64,000 nucleotides of DNA from positions 508,466-572,465 of the forward strand of contig BDDD01000345.1 in NCBI GenBank assembly GCA_001972305.1, given 5' to 3'. The stretch's first letter is position 1. Every line of letters begins with the position of its first letter. Made by a program: the position numbers and the translations under genes. Source of the stretch: Cephalotus follicularis (lineage: Eukaryota > Streptophyta > Magnoliopsida > Oxalidales > Cephalotaceae). Under the pieces are notes generated by a model. It worked only from the letters and a program-made list of their open reading frames with translations. It did not search any database and was not told the DNA's origin. Of this stretch, positions 12,033 to 23,488 are shown piece by piece.

Positions 12033-12800
12033 GTACCTTTAACACCCTTTGGTCCGAATTATCTCATGGGGATGTTCTACCATTCCCAATGTAGTACCCC
12101 TTTGACATGATCTTCTTGAATAACTTAGCCCTGCCCTGATGTTCTTCATAGTTACTAGCATGTATTTTGCCTATAACTTCTTCTGTTTGCTCTGTGGATA
12201 AGCATATAAGTGGTGCTCATGCTAGTGTTATTCTGAATAGTTAGTTATCATCTATGAAAAAAACACTCAACCCTTTTTCTGAGAGCAATAGCGTCTTTAA
12301 TGTTGTTAGGAAACATATGATTTTTCAAAAATTCTCTGTAGGGTTGCTTCCAATCTCTAGCAATCTAGATAAAGTGCACTTCCATGGAGTCGAAGACTTT
12401 AGAGCATTGATCACATTCTTTATTACACTTGTTGGACTTTTCTACCATAGTAGGCTAATAATACACTTGCCTTTGAATCCTCCTGTAGAGCGAAGCACCT
12501 TGTTCACCACACACTTGCTTGTGAATTTCTTCTATTTTGTGTAAATCTTCCTCTTCAAAAATACACCTTTTCAGGACCCCATCTAGACCATTGTAATATA
12601 GTACATTATCCAGAAGTATGAAGACTTTTACCTTGATAGTAATGGCAGGATCTACTACTATCTCATCCATTGAGTATAAGAGATCAAATGATAGTATAAC
12701 AATGAACATGGCTGTGATACAACAAGTCACATTAATTTGTTGACCGACAGTATCTCGACCCTTAACTATGAGAGCGTTGTAAATATTCGGCATCTTTCCT
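12033..12800 (-). pseudogene. pol: Integrase N-terminal region of a Tat/Ogre-type Ty3 element
   Basis: Minus-strand translation gives an H2C2 zinc-binding segment of Tat-type integrase at about 12455-12600 ([15 protein letters not shown] then [16 protein letters not shown] and a Y-Y motif). A second similar unit lies at about 12080-12270 (EQTEEVIGKIHASN, EHQGRAKLFKKIMSKGYY). Between them runs a spacer with stops. The catalytic DDE core, which should follow, is missing because the minus-strand LTR occupies its place at 12032. Integrase would join element DNA to the chromosome; this copy cannot. Confidence 0.65.
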
Positions 12801-12890
12801 GGGGGGAAAAACTACATCCAGTATCAAACTAATGATTTGGGCGATACGCCCTAGGTTTTGGGATGTGGGGTTTCGTAACTGTACAATAAC

Positions 12891-13540
12891 CTATGTTCTC
12901 CAGTCATGCATCTTCTCCCCCAGCTCTTCATTGGCCAGTAAGGTAGTGACTGTACAAGGAAAAGCTTTTATAATCACCTTAATATGCGCTTCATTGCTCA
13001 TGCTTATTCCGATCTTCGAGGCTAGGGTTGCTAGAGCGTCAGCACGACGATTAGAACTCCTTGGTGCATGGTTGTATTGGATCTCCCAAAAACGATTAGC
13101 AAGTGCCTGAACCTGTGTTCTATGTAATGCAAGGGTGGGCTCTTTAACACCATATTCTCCCAAAACTTAGTTAAGAAGCAATTTGGAATCTCCTTAAACA
13201 TTCAAACACATGATCCCCATAGTGGATGCAACCACTAGCCCCAATATGAATGCTTCATACTCGGTTTCATTATTAGAGCACCTAAAGTCCAATTTGTAGG
13301 ATAACTGGATAGCATCACCAGTTAGAGAAACCAAGACAATTCTTGTGCCTCCCCCTTCTGATGTTAATGATCCATCAAAGTGCAATTCTCATTCCCTTGA
13401 TTCCACCAAGCAGCCTTCTTCAACATCCCGCAGAATTTCCTCTGAGACTTGCTCCATGTCTTGTGAAGGGAATTGATCCAAGAGATCAATGAGAGCTTCA
13501 CCCTTGATTGTCCTTGGTAGTTGCACGATAATAATCAATT
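12891..13540 (-). pseudogene. pol: Second (archaeal-type) RNase H domain, Tat-type element
   Basis: The frame at 13194-13385 reads MHFDGSLTSEGGGTRIV and CSNNETEYEAFILGL, a match to the additional RNase H of Tat/Ogre elements with its D...E spacing. The frame at 12891-13163 supplies the C-terminal end with SSNRRADALATLASK, including the last catalytic Asp. A frame break near 13170-13190 separates the pieces. Two RNase H domains in one polyprotein are characteristic of the Tat clade. Confidence 0.75.
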
Positions 13541-13689
13541 TCAGTTAAGATCATCAACCACATTTGCATATGATTGGAGAGAGCGGGTCTATTAAGAAAA
13601 AACTATTTGGGATCAAAGTGTGTGATGACTATGAGCTTATGAGCCAGCAAATAATGCCTGAACTTCGGAGGTACAACGCTTTTCCATGG

Positions 13690-14640
13690 CTGTGTATCGT
13701 AGCTCTAGCCCCTTTATGACCCGCTTAAATAATATAACGAGCGCTCTTCTCCGCCGAAATCTTGTGCCAACATGACACCTATTGACCTTCCAGTAGCTGT
13801 GATATAAAGCAACAAGGGCCTTCCTGGGTTGGGCATGATCATGGTCATAAGTGAAGTCAATACATGTTCAATGTTTTTAAATGCTTGTTGGTGCTCCTCT
13901 GTCCAAGTGAAAGCAAAATCTTTCTTCAACAGGGGCTGGAGTGATGAAATCAGCTCAATAAGAGCGGGGATGAATCATCTGACATATGATACTTTCCCCA
14001 AGAAACTTTTAAGTTGTTTTTGAGATTGTGGTGGTGGCATTTACATAATAGCAATGCCTTTAGGGGGATCAATATCAACAATATGACAATGCACAACAAA
14101 CCCCAGAAATTTGCCTACCGATACTCCAAAGGGACATTTAAGGGGGTTAAGTCTGAGCTTGTATTGTCTGCATCGTGTGAATACTCTTCTGAGATGTTCT
14201 ATGTGTTCACACGCCTTCTTGGATTTGACCACTATATCATCCACGTAATCTTCCATGATGTCCTACAACATGTCAAGAAAAATCATAGTCATGGCCCTTT
14301 GGTATGTTGCGCCTGCATTCTTCAAACCGAAAGGCATGCCTATTTAGTAGAAATTTTATGTTGGGGTCCTAAACGCCGTTTTATTTGCGTCTCCATGTGA
14401 CATCTTTATCTGATTGGACCCACTTAATCCATAAATGAAAACATTTCATGTCCCGCTGTGGAGTATATCATAGTATCCACATTGGGCATGGGAAATTCAT
14501 CCTTAGGGCAAGCCTTATTGAGATCCCTAAAATCCGAACAACACCTGATTTGGCCATTCTTCTTTTTGACTAGGACTACATTAGTCGACCATGTTGGGTG
14601 CATAATAGAATGAATGAACCCTACCTAGAGCAGTTTTACA
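13690..14640 (-). pseudogene. pol: Reverse transcriptase and first RNase H, Tat-type element
   Basis: The catalytic motif YVDDIVVKS is readable at 14041-14256, followed by LRLNPLKCPFGVSVGKFLGF, the standard context after the active site. The upstream fingers region (MPFGLKNAGATYQR) is readable at about 14290-14345, interrupted by stops. The thumb and RNase H start (FTWTEEHQQAF, PLLLYITATGRSIGVMLAQ) lie at 13714-13929. Several stops and frame changes make it non-functional. Reverse transcriptase copies the element RNA into DNA. Confidence 0.8.
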
Positions 14641-14808
14641 ATTTTCGTTTTAATTTGAACTTCTACTTCGGAATGGAAGGTTTGTTTGAGTTGTTTAACA
14701 GGCTTGTAATCATAAGAGACATATAATTTATGAGAATGAGAGATATCTCCAATCCAGACATATCCTAGTAACCCCAAACAAACACATCTTGAAACTCCCT
14801 TAACAATT

Positions 14809-15246
14809 CTAACAACCTACCTCGAATACATGGAAAAAAATTTTTACTAACCAAACTATTTTCTTTACATTACTGTCAAAGCTCAATTTGAGTTCTTCAA
14901 GCTCATCTTGTTGTGGTTTTGGTCCATCTTGTAGACATTCCGAAGCAGGCTGGAATTCGTCAAGGGGCTGTTCTTCACAAACTTCTTGGGGAGTGAGGTC
15001 AAGGTTAGTAACTTCCTTGAACCCGCATAACTTTACAAGTGTAGTATGTGCCTTACCATTAGGCAAGGTTTCCCTGTGCATTCCACCCCACTTCCTCGAG
15101 GCATGGGGCGGTTTAGCTGTAGGTTCCTTTTCATTCTTCATCATTGGCACACTATGGATTCTCCTTGATACCATCCCTTCAGTGTGATAATAACTAGAGA
15201 TTTGAAAAGAATTATCCTCATCCTCAACAAATAGATCAAAAAACAT
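14809..15246 (-). pseudogene. Linker between protease and reverse transcriptase, Tat-type element
   Basis: A 145-codon open frame lies between the protease and the RT relic on the same strand. It is rich in charged residues (PKPQQDELEELKLSF) and fits the acidic linker that precedes RT in Tat-type polyproteins. No catalytic motif is visible. The sequence immediately downstream is broken. Confidence 0.5.
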
Positions 15247-15524
15247 GGCCTCCGCCCTATGCGCCTCAGCATAGGTTACTGGCTGAGAGGCCGTTCGGAC
15301 AAATACATGCTACCCCCTCCATCTAGCTTTCAAACATTGGTGCAAAGTCAAGGGGATAACTTTGTTCTTGTGGATCCAAGAGCGCCCTAATAAGACATGA
15401 TATGTAGTAGACACATCAATAACATGAAAAATAGTGGGGCCCCTTATTTTACTGACCCTAAGATCCATCGACATGTGCCCCAAAGTTTGGAGATTAGCCG
15501 CACCAAATGCCTACACATCTAATG

Positions 15525-15860
15525 TTACCTCACAAGGCACCTTTTCAGAATCTCAATTGCCTTGAAAGTGTAGTAAGGCATGAGATTGATGGAAGCGCCA
15601 TTGTCAACCAAAACGTGCTTAAAAGCAACTCCATTGATGACAACTTCCAAATATAAAGGACAATTATGGCTCTTTGACTTAACCACCTTGTCTCCATCTG
15701 TAAACACGATTGTGCTTTCATGCGTTCTAACTATTTTTCTTACTAGCTGATCCACCAGCAAACATTTCCCACTGTAGTCATAAGAAATTCTCACTAAGAC
15801 TTTGGTGACAGTGCGCTTTGCCAAATCATTAAAACCCAACTGATTAAGGAAGTTCATCAC
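15525..15860 (-). pseudogene. pro: Aspartic protease of the Tat-type element
   Basis: The frame contains LYLEVVINGVAFKHVLVDNG followed by ASINLMPYYTF, the retropepsin active-site region. The usual D-T/S-G triad reads D-N-G here, so catalytic competence is doubtful. The N-terminal part (TVTKVLVRISYDYSGKCLLV) is typical of Tat-type proteins. The protease would cut the Gag-Pol polyprotein. Confidence 0.75.
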
Positions 15861-15999
15861 ATTGGAACTTCGGAGTAAAGCCTCTGCAAGTGGTTGATAA
15901 TCTTGATCTTAATTATCTACTTCATTAACTCTGAAACAACCATTAGCCTATGGTTTATCCACTTCCTCAACAATGTATTCAAGTAGACGGACATTATTA

Positions 16000-17330
16000 G
16001 TGTGGGGACATACTAGCGCTTGCTTAGCTAGGGCGTGTCGAGGTAGAGGATTTTCTTGGACATCCCTCGGGTCGATCACAATCAACCCCTCATGAACCTT
16101 TTGATGGAAAAGTCCCCTTAACACATAACAATCTCACGTGGCATGCCCCACATACCGGTGGAAGCGATAACAATTTGGCTGTGCAATATATGCAGGTGTG
16201 GGAAACTTCTAAACATATGAAAACTTAATATCACCACTGGCCAGCCATTGATCCAATAAGTCATTAACTTTCTCTATGCTTACTTGAAATGGTGCCAGTT
16301 TATCATCGCCTTCTATCTTCCTCTTTCTGAAATCCTTCGCTTCAGCCACATTTACTGAGGTTGAACCCCTCTTGAGCTATTTCACTGCCTCAGTCCTAAC
16401 TCTTCTCATGGACCCTGCGATCCTTCTAGCTGACTCACTAAGATGCTCCAGATTCTTGATTCCCAAGTTTTCCAAAAACACCCTATATTCGCCAGCCATA
16501 CTTGTCGATCACATGTTCCTCGTTCATAACCTCCTAACACTCCATGACTTGGTCTTTGAAGTGCTCCATATAAGCATCCATTTCCTTATTATTTGTTGGT
16601 TGATGAGCCCTAAATCCATTGTTGTTACCCAAGTCTGGGTATGAAAGAACTTTCCATAGAACATGGCTTCATGTCATCCCAGGTTCACACTAAGCCTGGG
16701 AGTGAATTGGAATACCAGGTATATGCCCTCTCACTGAGCGACTTGGAAAACTCACGGAGGCACAATTTCACATTTGACTCATGCACCCCAAAAGCATCAA
16801 TAAAATGAATTATGTGCCCTCTAGCACTTTCTGTGTTCCCATTGAACATAACAAAACTTGGGACCTTATAGTCTGTGGGGTAAGGCATACTTACCGAATG
16901 TGTTAGGAAAGGCGGCCTTGTATCAATGTCAGCCAATAAAGAGTAATCACGTCCTTACACATCAATTGCTGCAACTCTTATCTCGTTACATAAGATCCTT
17001 GACCCCTTTCAATGCCCAGTTGCGGGTTAGAAGTGTGTGCGGATTGTGGTGTTTGTAAGGCCGCTTGAGTAGGTGGTTGCTCAATAAGAGGAATAGTCTA
17101 CTGTCCTCCTGGCACCACTGTAGTAACAGGTGGGGTATGAATGGGTGGTGTAATGGTGGGTCCTGGTTCACAATTTGACAAAAACTGTGCCATGAATGCT
17201 TGGTGTTGTTGGATGTTATGATGGTGCTGTAGCAACGTCTATTATTGTTGCTGTAGGTTGGTAAGAATGGTGTTCTGAGTAGTTTGGAGGGCCTCGATAA
17301 TAGGTCTACGGACTAAAACCACCGAACCCT
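16000..17330 (-). pseudogene. gag: gag of the Tat-type element, decayed
   Basis: The best piece is 16685-16936, with YPTDYKVPSFVMFNGNTESA and REFSKSLSERAYTWYSNSLP, the conserved start of the retrotransposon gag domain. Upstream (16986-17330) are Pro/Gln/His-rich frames that fit the N-terminal part, and downstream (to about 16000) the frame is broken many times. Order on the minus strand is gag, protease, RT, RNase H, second RNase H, integrase. Confidence 0.7.
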
Positions 17331-17440
17331 TCGGGACATTATTTGTAGGTGGAACCTGGTTCTGTTGGTTCTTGTAAACGTCATCATTTTCAATTTGGCC
17401 AGTGTTTCTTCTCCCAAACATCTTGTATAATTACCTCTCT

Positions 17441-20258
17441 CCAGTGGAGTTACCAAATGTTTTAAGGGGTTTTTGAAGAGAACTAAGTATAAAGAGTGGG
17501 CAATTAAGTATAAGATTAGCAAGAAGAAGGATGATTGTTTGAAGGAGGCTGAGGGGGAAAGATATGTATTTTCTAAAGGATTTTGTAGAGTTCGGAACAG
17601 AGGTCACAAGTGTTGTGTTTCTAGGCCAAAGATGGTTAGAAGTTCTTATCCTCTTGCAACCCTAAAGGCCTTTATTTATAGAGTTTTATCCCTTGTTCCA
17701 AAGAAAATCTTACCTCAAAAATGAAGAAAATCATTATCAAGATTGGTCAACCAAGATCCTATCCATTTTTGGAAGTAGAATCCTAATTATTCTGAAACAT
17801 TTATCAACGCTTAATTCGTAATCAAATTCAATCCCCATAAAATAGGCTCACTTGATCTATCCTCTAAAATCAAAGAGAGAAATAAATCACGCTGCATAGC
17901 CAGCTTACTCTTTCAACCACCAAACCAAAACTCTCAACATGAATACCTAAACCATTTAAGTAAGAAGAGCATTTACGACCGTTTTGAGTACTTAACTATA
18001 AACCACTAAGTGACAAAGGCATTTACGACCGCCTCAATCACTTAGCCACGAACTACATTTTAGAACTTTGTTCAAGGTCCAAAGGCAAAGTACAGGAGTG
18101 CATGAACGATAATTCACGGCCCGTTCACTCAATTCCTCATGGAACAAGCTTTACAAAGAATACAGAACGTCTCCTTGGCTTGGAACATGATCAAAACAAG
18201 TGTAGGCCTACGATAAATATGACAATATGTCTTGTACCTTTTATGGTGTGATCCTGAACTCAGAAAGGAACAGTGCTGACATCATGTAGTCATATTGGAT
18301 CTGGAATTGACGTCTTCTCATAGCAGGAATCTTCCTTCCAAGAGAATCTAGGAATAACGTCTCTCTCAATGTGGGAACCTACTTTCCAAGAGATGGTAAT
18401 CTGGAATAACACCACCCTCAAGGAGGGAATCTGCTTTCCAAGCAATGCCTACCAGGGTCATCAGACCGCCCTTGACCAAATCATTCATGGCTTATTTGAG
18501 GAGGTGCATGATGAAGCAATCTTCAAAGGACCAAGGATTTGTGATAACTAGCTTCCCAAACCAATGTAGCGCTTCTATATATTTCAGCACAGTGCTCTGG
18601 TGATTTTCCATGTATAAACAATAGGCAAGATTTATGCAATGTGAATGTACATTTGTAATGAATGTCATGATAATAGATATTTTATTATACTATAATAATA
18701 ATTAAATCAAGAGCACGCAATGCCAATTGGTCATGCAAGATCACTTATCACGAATGATACAAAGGGAAAATCAATCAAGTTGTTCGAAGATCATGTGGTA
18801 TCACTCATCGCCTCCTCGTAACCCTTATGAAGTATCCCCGCCTTCCGCCATGCACTCCAGTGAATGAAAGGTCAGGGAAACACGCCTTACCGTCATGAAG
18901 CAGATAAGTGAAACATGATTTGTCCACATGGCAGCAAGATTTGGTGTAATGCTCTAACCAACTCTTGACACCTAATCCCACCTCTGTGGTCAACGATGCA
19001 CTCCGATTATTGAACTAACAGACACAATCAATCACAATCAAGCACGCAAAATTACATATTTTGTAATTTTAAAATATTATTCTCATTATTAGAGAAAACA
19101 CAATTTTTTATTACATACGACAAACATGTATAATATATGTTTAAACACGCTTTATTAAATATTTTTACGCATAGATTATAAGTATGCAAATTATTCCATA
19201 ATGCATAAGTTATAAATATGCGTTAACAAAATTTCACTTACAAGCATTTAAACACGTTAAGCACCTTTCACATTTAAGCTAACAGATGTAACACTATAGT
19301 TCAAATGTAATGAACTTAAGCAAGCATTGAATTTACGAAGGTGCTATTACTAATTAAGAACAAATAACAATTCATGAGACCATATTCAGAAGTAGTAATA
19401 ATTGACAAGAGCGCTATTAAGAAAAAACAAATACTTTTCAAGAGAGCGCTTTGAAGTAAAAACACACGAGAGCACTTTTAAAGTATTATATATAAATTTT
19501 TTTATGAGGGCACACTTTAAAATAGAAAATGTTAATTTTTCACAATAGTTCTCTAAACAACAAGTCTGAAAATCATATTTTTTCTCGAAGGCATGTTCTA
19601 TGAGAAATTAGAAAACACGTTTTATTTCACAAGTACAATTTCTAGAACTTGAAGACAGTTTTCTAGAAACTCAAATTTTTGAAACATCAAGCTTAATCGA
19701 TCTTTCAGTTCATCAACATACAATGCATTCATAGCAATCAATACAATTTGTAAATTCACGAAACATATCAAAATTCCTACCTCAAGCAAGAATCTTAGAA
19801 AACAAAAGAATTCTCTTCTTATAGGAACCTAGAACGCACTTGAACAGCAAAACAGGGAACTCTCTCCTTCAAGAATTCAACCTTTAATCCAGTTCCAATT
19901 CCTTTTAAAACGTGAATCCAGCCCCCAAGGATAACATGCAAGCAACGAACTCAACAATTTCTTAAGAGAAATGACTATCAAGATGACAACCCAAGAACTG
20001 GTTACTTTCTTCAAGAAACCCATCATCAATTCTCAATTCCCCAGCTTGAATCTTTAATCTCCAGCTTAAATTCACACATGCAAGAAGAATTGAATAGCAC
20101 TTTTCTTTCTTTCTCTAAACTGATAATGGTAGTATGAATAAGAGAGAAGAAGAGAATGTTGGCTTTTAAAACTAAACCAAACGGTGGCTTTGCATCAATC
20201 AACGTGTTGTTCGGTGGCAATATATAACAGAATAACAATAACAAGTGTTATTTTCGAT
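17441..20258. other. Gene-free stretch right of the Tat-type gag; LTR/leader-like
   Basis: No gene is seen. The region continues beyond inserted element B at 25037. The segment 18420-18560 resembles 25160-25290 (similar phrases around ACCAGGGTCATCAGACC and CTTCAAAGGACC), suggesting a duplicated non-coding repeat. Parts at 19380-19560 contain loosely repeated phrases such as GAGAGCGCTTT. A minus-strand LTR start is placed at 25531 or 25618, so this may be LTR plus leader of a minus-strand Ty3 element. Confidence 0.35.
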
Positions 20259-20263
20259 GTTTG
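20259..20263. repeat. Left target-site duplication of element B (GTTTG)
   Basis: GTTTG precedes the 5' LTR and is repeated exactly at 25032-25036 after the 3' LTR. A perfect 5-bp duplication shows that the whole unit inserted as one event. Confidence 0.9.
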
Positions 20264-20462
20264 TGTAACAACCGCAATTTTTAATCAATGTATATCGTAC
20301 GGATTGATGAATAAATATATGTTGGTTAAAGAATTGATGTAAAATTTTTCCTTTAATCCAGTTAATTGTTGTTTTGAAGATTAAATTACAAGTCTTAATG
20401 ACTAATTAGAACTGGGAAGAAATTGGAGGAATAAAATTTCAGGATCAGAAAATGGGGCATGA

Positions 20463-20541
20463 CAGTCGACTGTCACAGGGGAACAGTAGACTGTTAGCCA
20501 TTAAGATGTGACAGTCGACTGGCAATCAAAGCAGTAGACTG
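20463..20541. repeat. Phased palindromic word array 3
   Basis: Words start at 20463 (CAGTCGACTG), 20484 (CAGTAGACTG), 20512 (CAGTCGACTG) and 20532 (CAGTAGACTG). The first lies inside a perfect 16-bp palindrome, TGACAGTCGACTGTCA (20460-20475). The array begins 200 bp from the LTR start and 10 bp after the point where the 3' LTR is deleted. Confidence 0.85.
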
Positions 20542-21562
20542 GATTTGCGAAAGAACAAGTGTCTGTGCAGGTGTGAAACTGAGCGTGAGCATGGCATACA
20601 TGGGGGTTACGTGTCCTAAGCTACCATAACATGCAATGTGATGCCTTGCATGTCCTCAGCACTCTCTGCAAAGATTGCAAGCCCTGCAACCTGCAAGAAA
20701 AGAAGAAAGGGGGTAAGAGAAGAAGAGATGCATATGAGAGAGAGAATGGAGTAAATGAGAGGTGAAGGCTCTGGCGAATTTCCAGATTGGTGAGCCTATA
20801 TCATCTGTACATGGACTGATTGGGAGTGTTGTTAAACACAAAAAGAAGAAGGAATTGCTGGAGGATTGTCTTGGATGCATGTTGATGGTTTAGGGCTCAA
20901 AAAGAGGGAAAAGTGAAGCTTTGAACACCTTATGGTAAATGCAGATTCGAGCTTCCTATTGTTGATGTAATCTGTCAGTAATGTACCTAGAAGAAGGTTT
21001 AATCTTCTGTTAACATGGTTAGGTTAACAAATTCTAGAATTGAATGCAGTTAATATGAAATGATGCTATGGTTCATAAAGTGGAATGATTAATCTCTAAT
21101 TGTTGTTATTAGTTCCATGATAAGCTACTGATTCCCTTATGAAAACACACACATCTTCTGTCCTCACGATTTAAGACACTAAATTGATAGTTGGACATGC
21201 GTAAAAGATGTGGTAAAAGGGATTTGAATGAAGCTTAATAACTAATGACTAGACTATTATGGATTGGAGTTGTCATAAGGATGTTGAACATTCTGTAACT
21301 GATGCCTGAATCCATAACCATGCATGTTAAGATTAAAACCTGATGGATTGCGTGATTGTTGGTGAAAGTGACTTGGAACTCAAAGAGAAGGATCACTCAA
21401 TTGATCTGGGATAGCAATTTGAGGTAGGGGTTATGATATGATCTTGAAATATATTATGCATGTCATGTTTTGATAGTTATTCTGATTGCATGTTATTGAT
21501 TGTGTGATTTGGAGTGTGAGCCTGCATAATTCTGTTTTATGGGATGAACTCCTGGGTAAAAG

Positions 21563-21675
21563 CAGTCGACTGTTATTGATTACAGTCGACTACTAAACCC
21601 AGATAGTCGACTGCCAAGGAAGGCAGCCGACTGATGGGGATATTCAGCCGACTGCCACATGGAGGCAGTCGACTG
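21563..21675. repeat. Phased palindromic word array 4
   Basis: Six words start at 21563, 21583, 21604, 21624, 21645 and 21666, intervals 20, 21, 20, 21 and 21 bp. Variants are CAGTCGACTG, TAGTCGACTG and CAGCCGACTG. Spacers of 10-11 bp are unrelated to each other. This is one of the most regular arrays in the window. Confidence 0.9.
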
Positions 21676-22329
21676 TTCTGGGCTGTTAGAAGAAATTGTC
21701 CGGATTTTATGGGCGATCCGTACTGAAACTTGATCCTACTGTTTAAGCTTGACAGTTATGGATTCGTATGGGAGTATTGGATTCATACTTCTAAGGATCA
21801 ATTCCTCTGGTATAACGAACAATAGTGTGCTATTATTGTTAATGACGAATCAAACTTCAAAGTGTATTGTTTGAATCCTAGAGTAATTCGAATGTACGTT
21901 TTGGACCAAACTCATGTGATTACACTAGCTTCCCTAGAGGATGATTCCAAAATCAGTCCCTGCTAAGTGTAATTAAAACACAAGAGATCGAATGTTTACA
22001 TACCCTGTGTGGTGGAACCCGGATGTCGGGACCGAATATCTATGAAATCGGTTCAAATGTTCATACTGCTACCGCTGCGTTATGCTGTGTATTTGTTAAA
22101 CGTTACTGATTTGATTTCTCCAAAGTGAGACTTCTTACGTTGTTTGGTTTCTTCTTTGGAACTCAATGTTATTGAATTGTTTGCTTCTTTGAGGAGGTGC
22201 ATCCTTGATGAAGTCATTATACGAAGTGCCTATTTTCGATAGATTGTATGTTATTGCTATACATTTTGAGAATGTATAAACCAAGTATTTTACTTCTATA
22301 AACTACTTGGATTGATTGATTAAATTGAT

Positions 22330-22850
22330 TGTTTGTATAATCATAGAGTGTAGTTTAACTTGGTTACTAATCACGGAGTGTTATGTAACCGGATGCTAAA
22401 CATACGAGTGTACGCATTCTTACTTTGTCTTAATCATCAGTTACAAACATAGAGTGTGATGTAACGAGGTTACTAATCATGGAGTGTTACGTAACCGGAT
22501 GCAAAACATATGAGTGTACGCGTCCCTACATCGTCTTAATCATAAGTTACAATCATAGAGTGTGATGTAACGAGGTTACTAATCATGGAGTGTTACGTAA
22601 CCGGATGCAAAACATATGAGTGTGCGCGTCCCTACATCGTCTTAATCATTAGTTACAATCATAGAGTGTGATGTAACGAGGTTACTAATCACGGAGTGTT
22701 ACGTAACCGGATGCAAAACATATGAGTGTACGCATCCCTACATCGTCTTAATCATTAGTTACAATCATAGAGTGTGATGTAACGAGGTTACTAATCACGG
22801 AGTGTTATGTAACCGGATGCTAATCACATGAGTGTATGCATCCCTAAAGA
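22330..22850 (+). repeat. 106-bp tandem repeat inside the 5' LTR of element B
   Basis: About five units; the last four start at 22429, 22535, 22641 and 22747 (CTTAATCAT), exactly 106 bp apart. Each unit contains three sub-phrases with the core GAGTGT (ATAGAGTGTGATGTAACG, GGAGTGTTACGTAACCGG, ATGAGTGTACGC), so it probably grew from a smaller repeat of about 35 bp. Neighbouring units are nearly identical. The truncated 3' LTR lacks the array. Confidence 0.92.
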
Positions 22851-23386
22851 TAGAACTATTGGTCCCTTACGACATGATGGTTTTAATGATTCTGCTAGCC
22901 TGTTGGCATGATTGTTCATACATATATATATTTGCATGCATATGCTTTCACTATTCAGATTTAACCACCTTGCATGGATACATTTATATTTTGTTTTCAT
23001 ACATGTACCCTACTTAGCCGAGTGAGGACAAAGGATAACCCCCCTACAGTTTCAGATTAAGCGAAGACTTGAAGATTGCCGCTGAAGCTTGAAGAGCTTC
23101 TATTTGCCAATTGAAGGTTGTTGTTTTATGATGATGATGTAATGTATTTTTATAATTGAGCGATTCATACCTCGTTAATGTTGAACTTCCGCATGTCAGG
23201 ATGATGTAATTTGAATTATAACTGCACGTAGTATGGGATGCGTGCGGATAACTTGTTTTATATTCCGGCTTATTGAATGCTTCCGCATATCGTTTATGAA
23301 TTGTTAAATGTATGCTGGAATATATTTAATTGCTGATATCACCACATATACTTGTCTAATGTAAATGGAAACGGGGTGTGACAAGA

Positions 23387-23398
23387 TGGTATCAGAGC
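23387..23398 (+). promoter_or_regulatory. Primer-binding site of element B
   Basis: TGGTATCAGAGC, the tRNA-Met complement, begins four bases after the LTR end. It confirms the 5' LTR boundary and orientation. Confidence 0.92.
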
Positions 23399-23488
23399 AT
23401 ATTCCATATATGCTAAGCTGGGATAAGTTTCTCAGAAATTTGAGTGAACTGTTCCTAATGAATTATGTTATTCCATATAGGAAGCCGA

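Larger units (their letters stand above)
20264..23383 (+). mobile_element. 5' LTR of gag-only Ty3 element B, full length 3.1 kb
   Basis: The LTR starts TGTAACAACCGC and ends ACGGGGTGTGACA, directly before a primer-binding site. It contains, in order, word array 3 (20463-20541), a GA-rich tract (20695-20760), word array 4 (21563-21675), and a 106-bp tandem repeat (22330-22850). The shared ends differ from the 3' LTR by only about three changes in some 347 bp by eye, so insertion looks recent. Short frames inside are chance frames. Confidence 0.93.
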
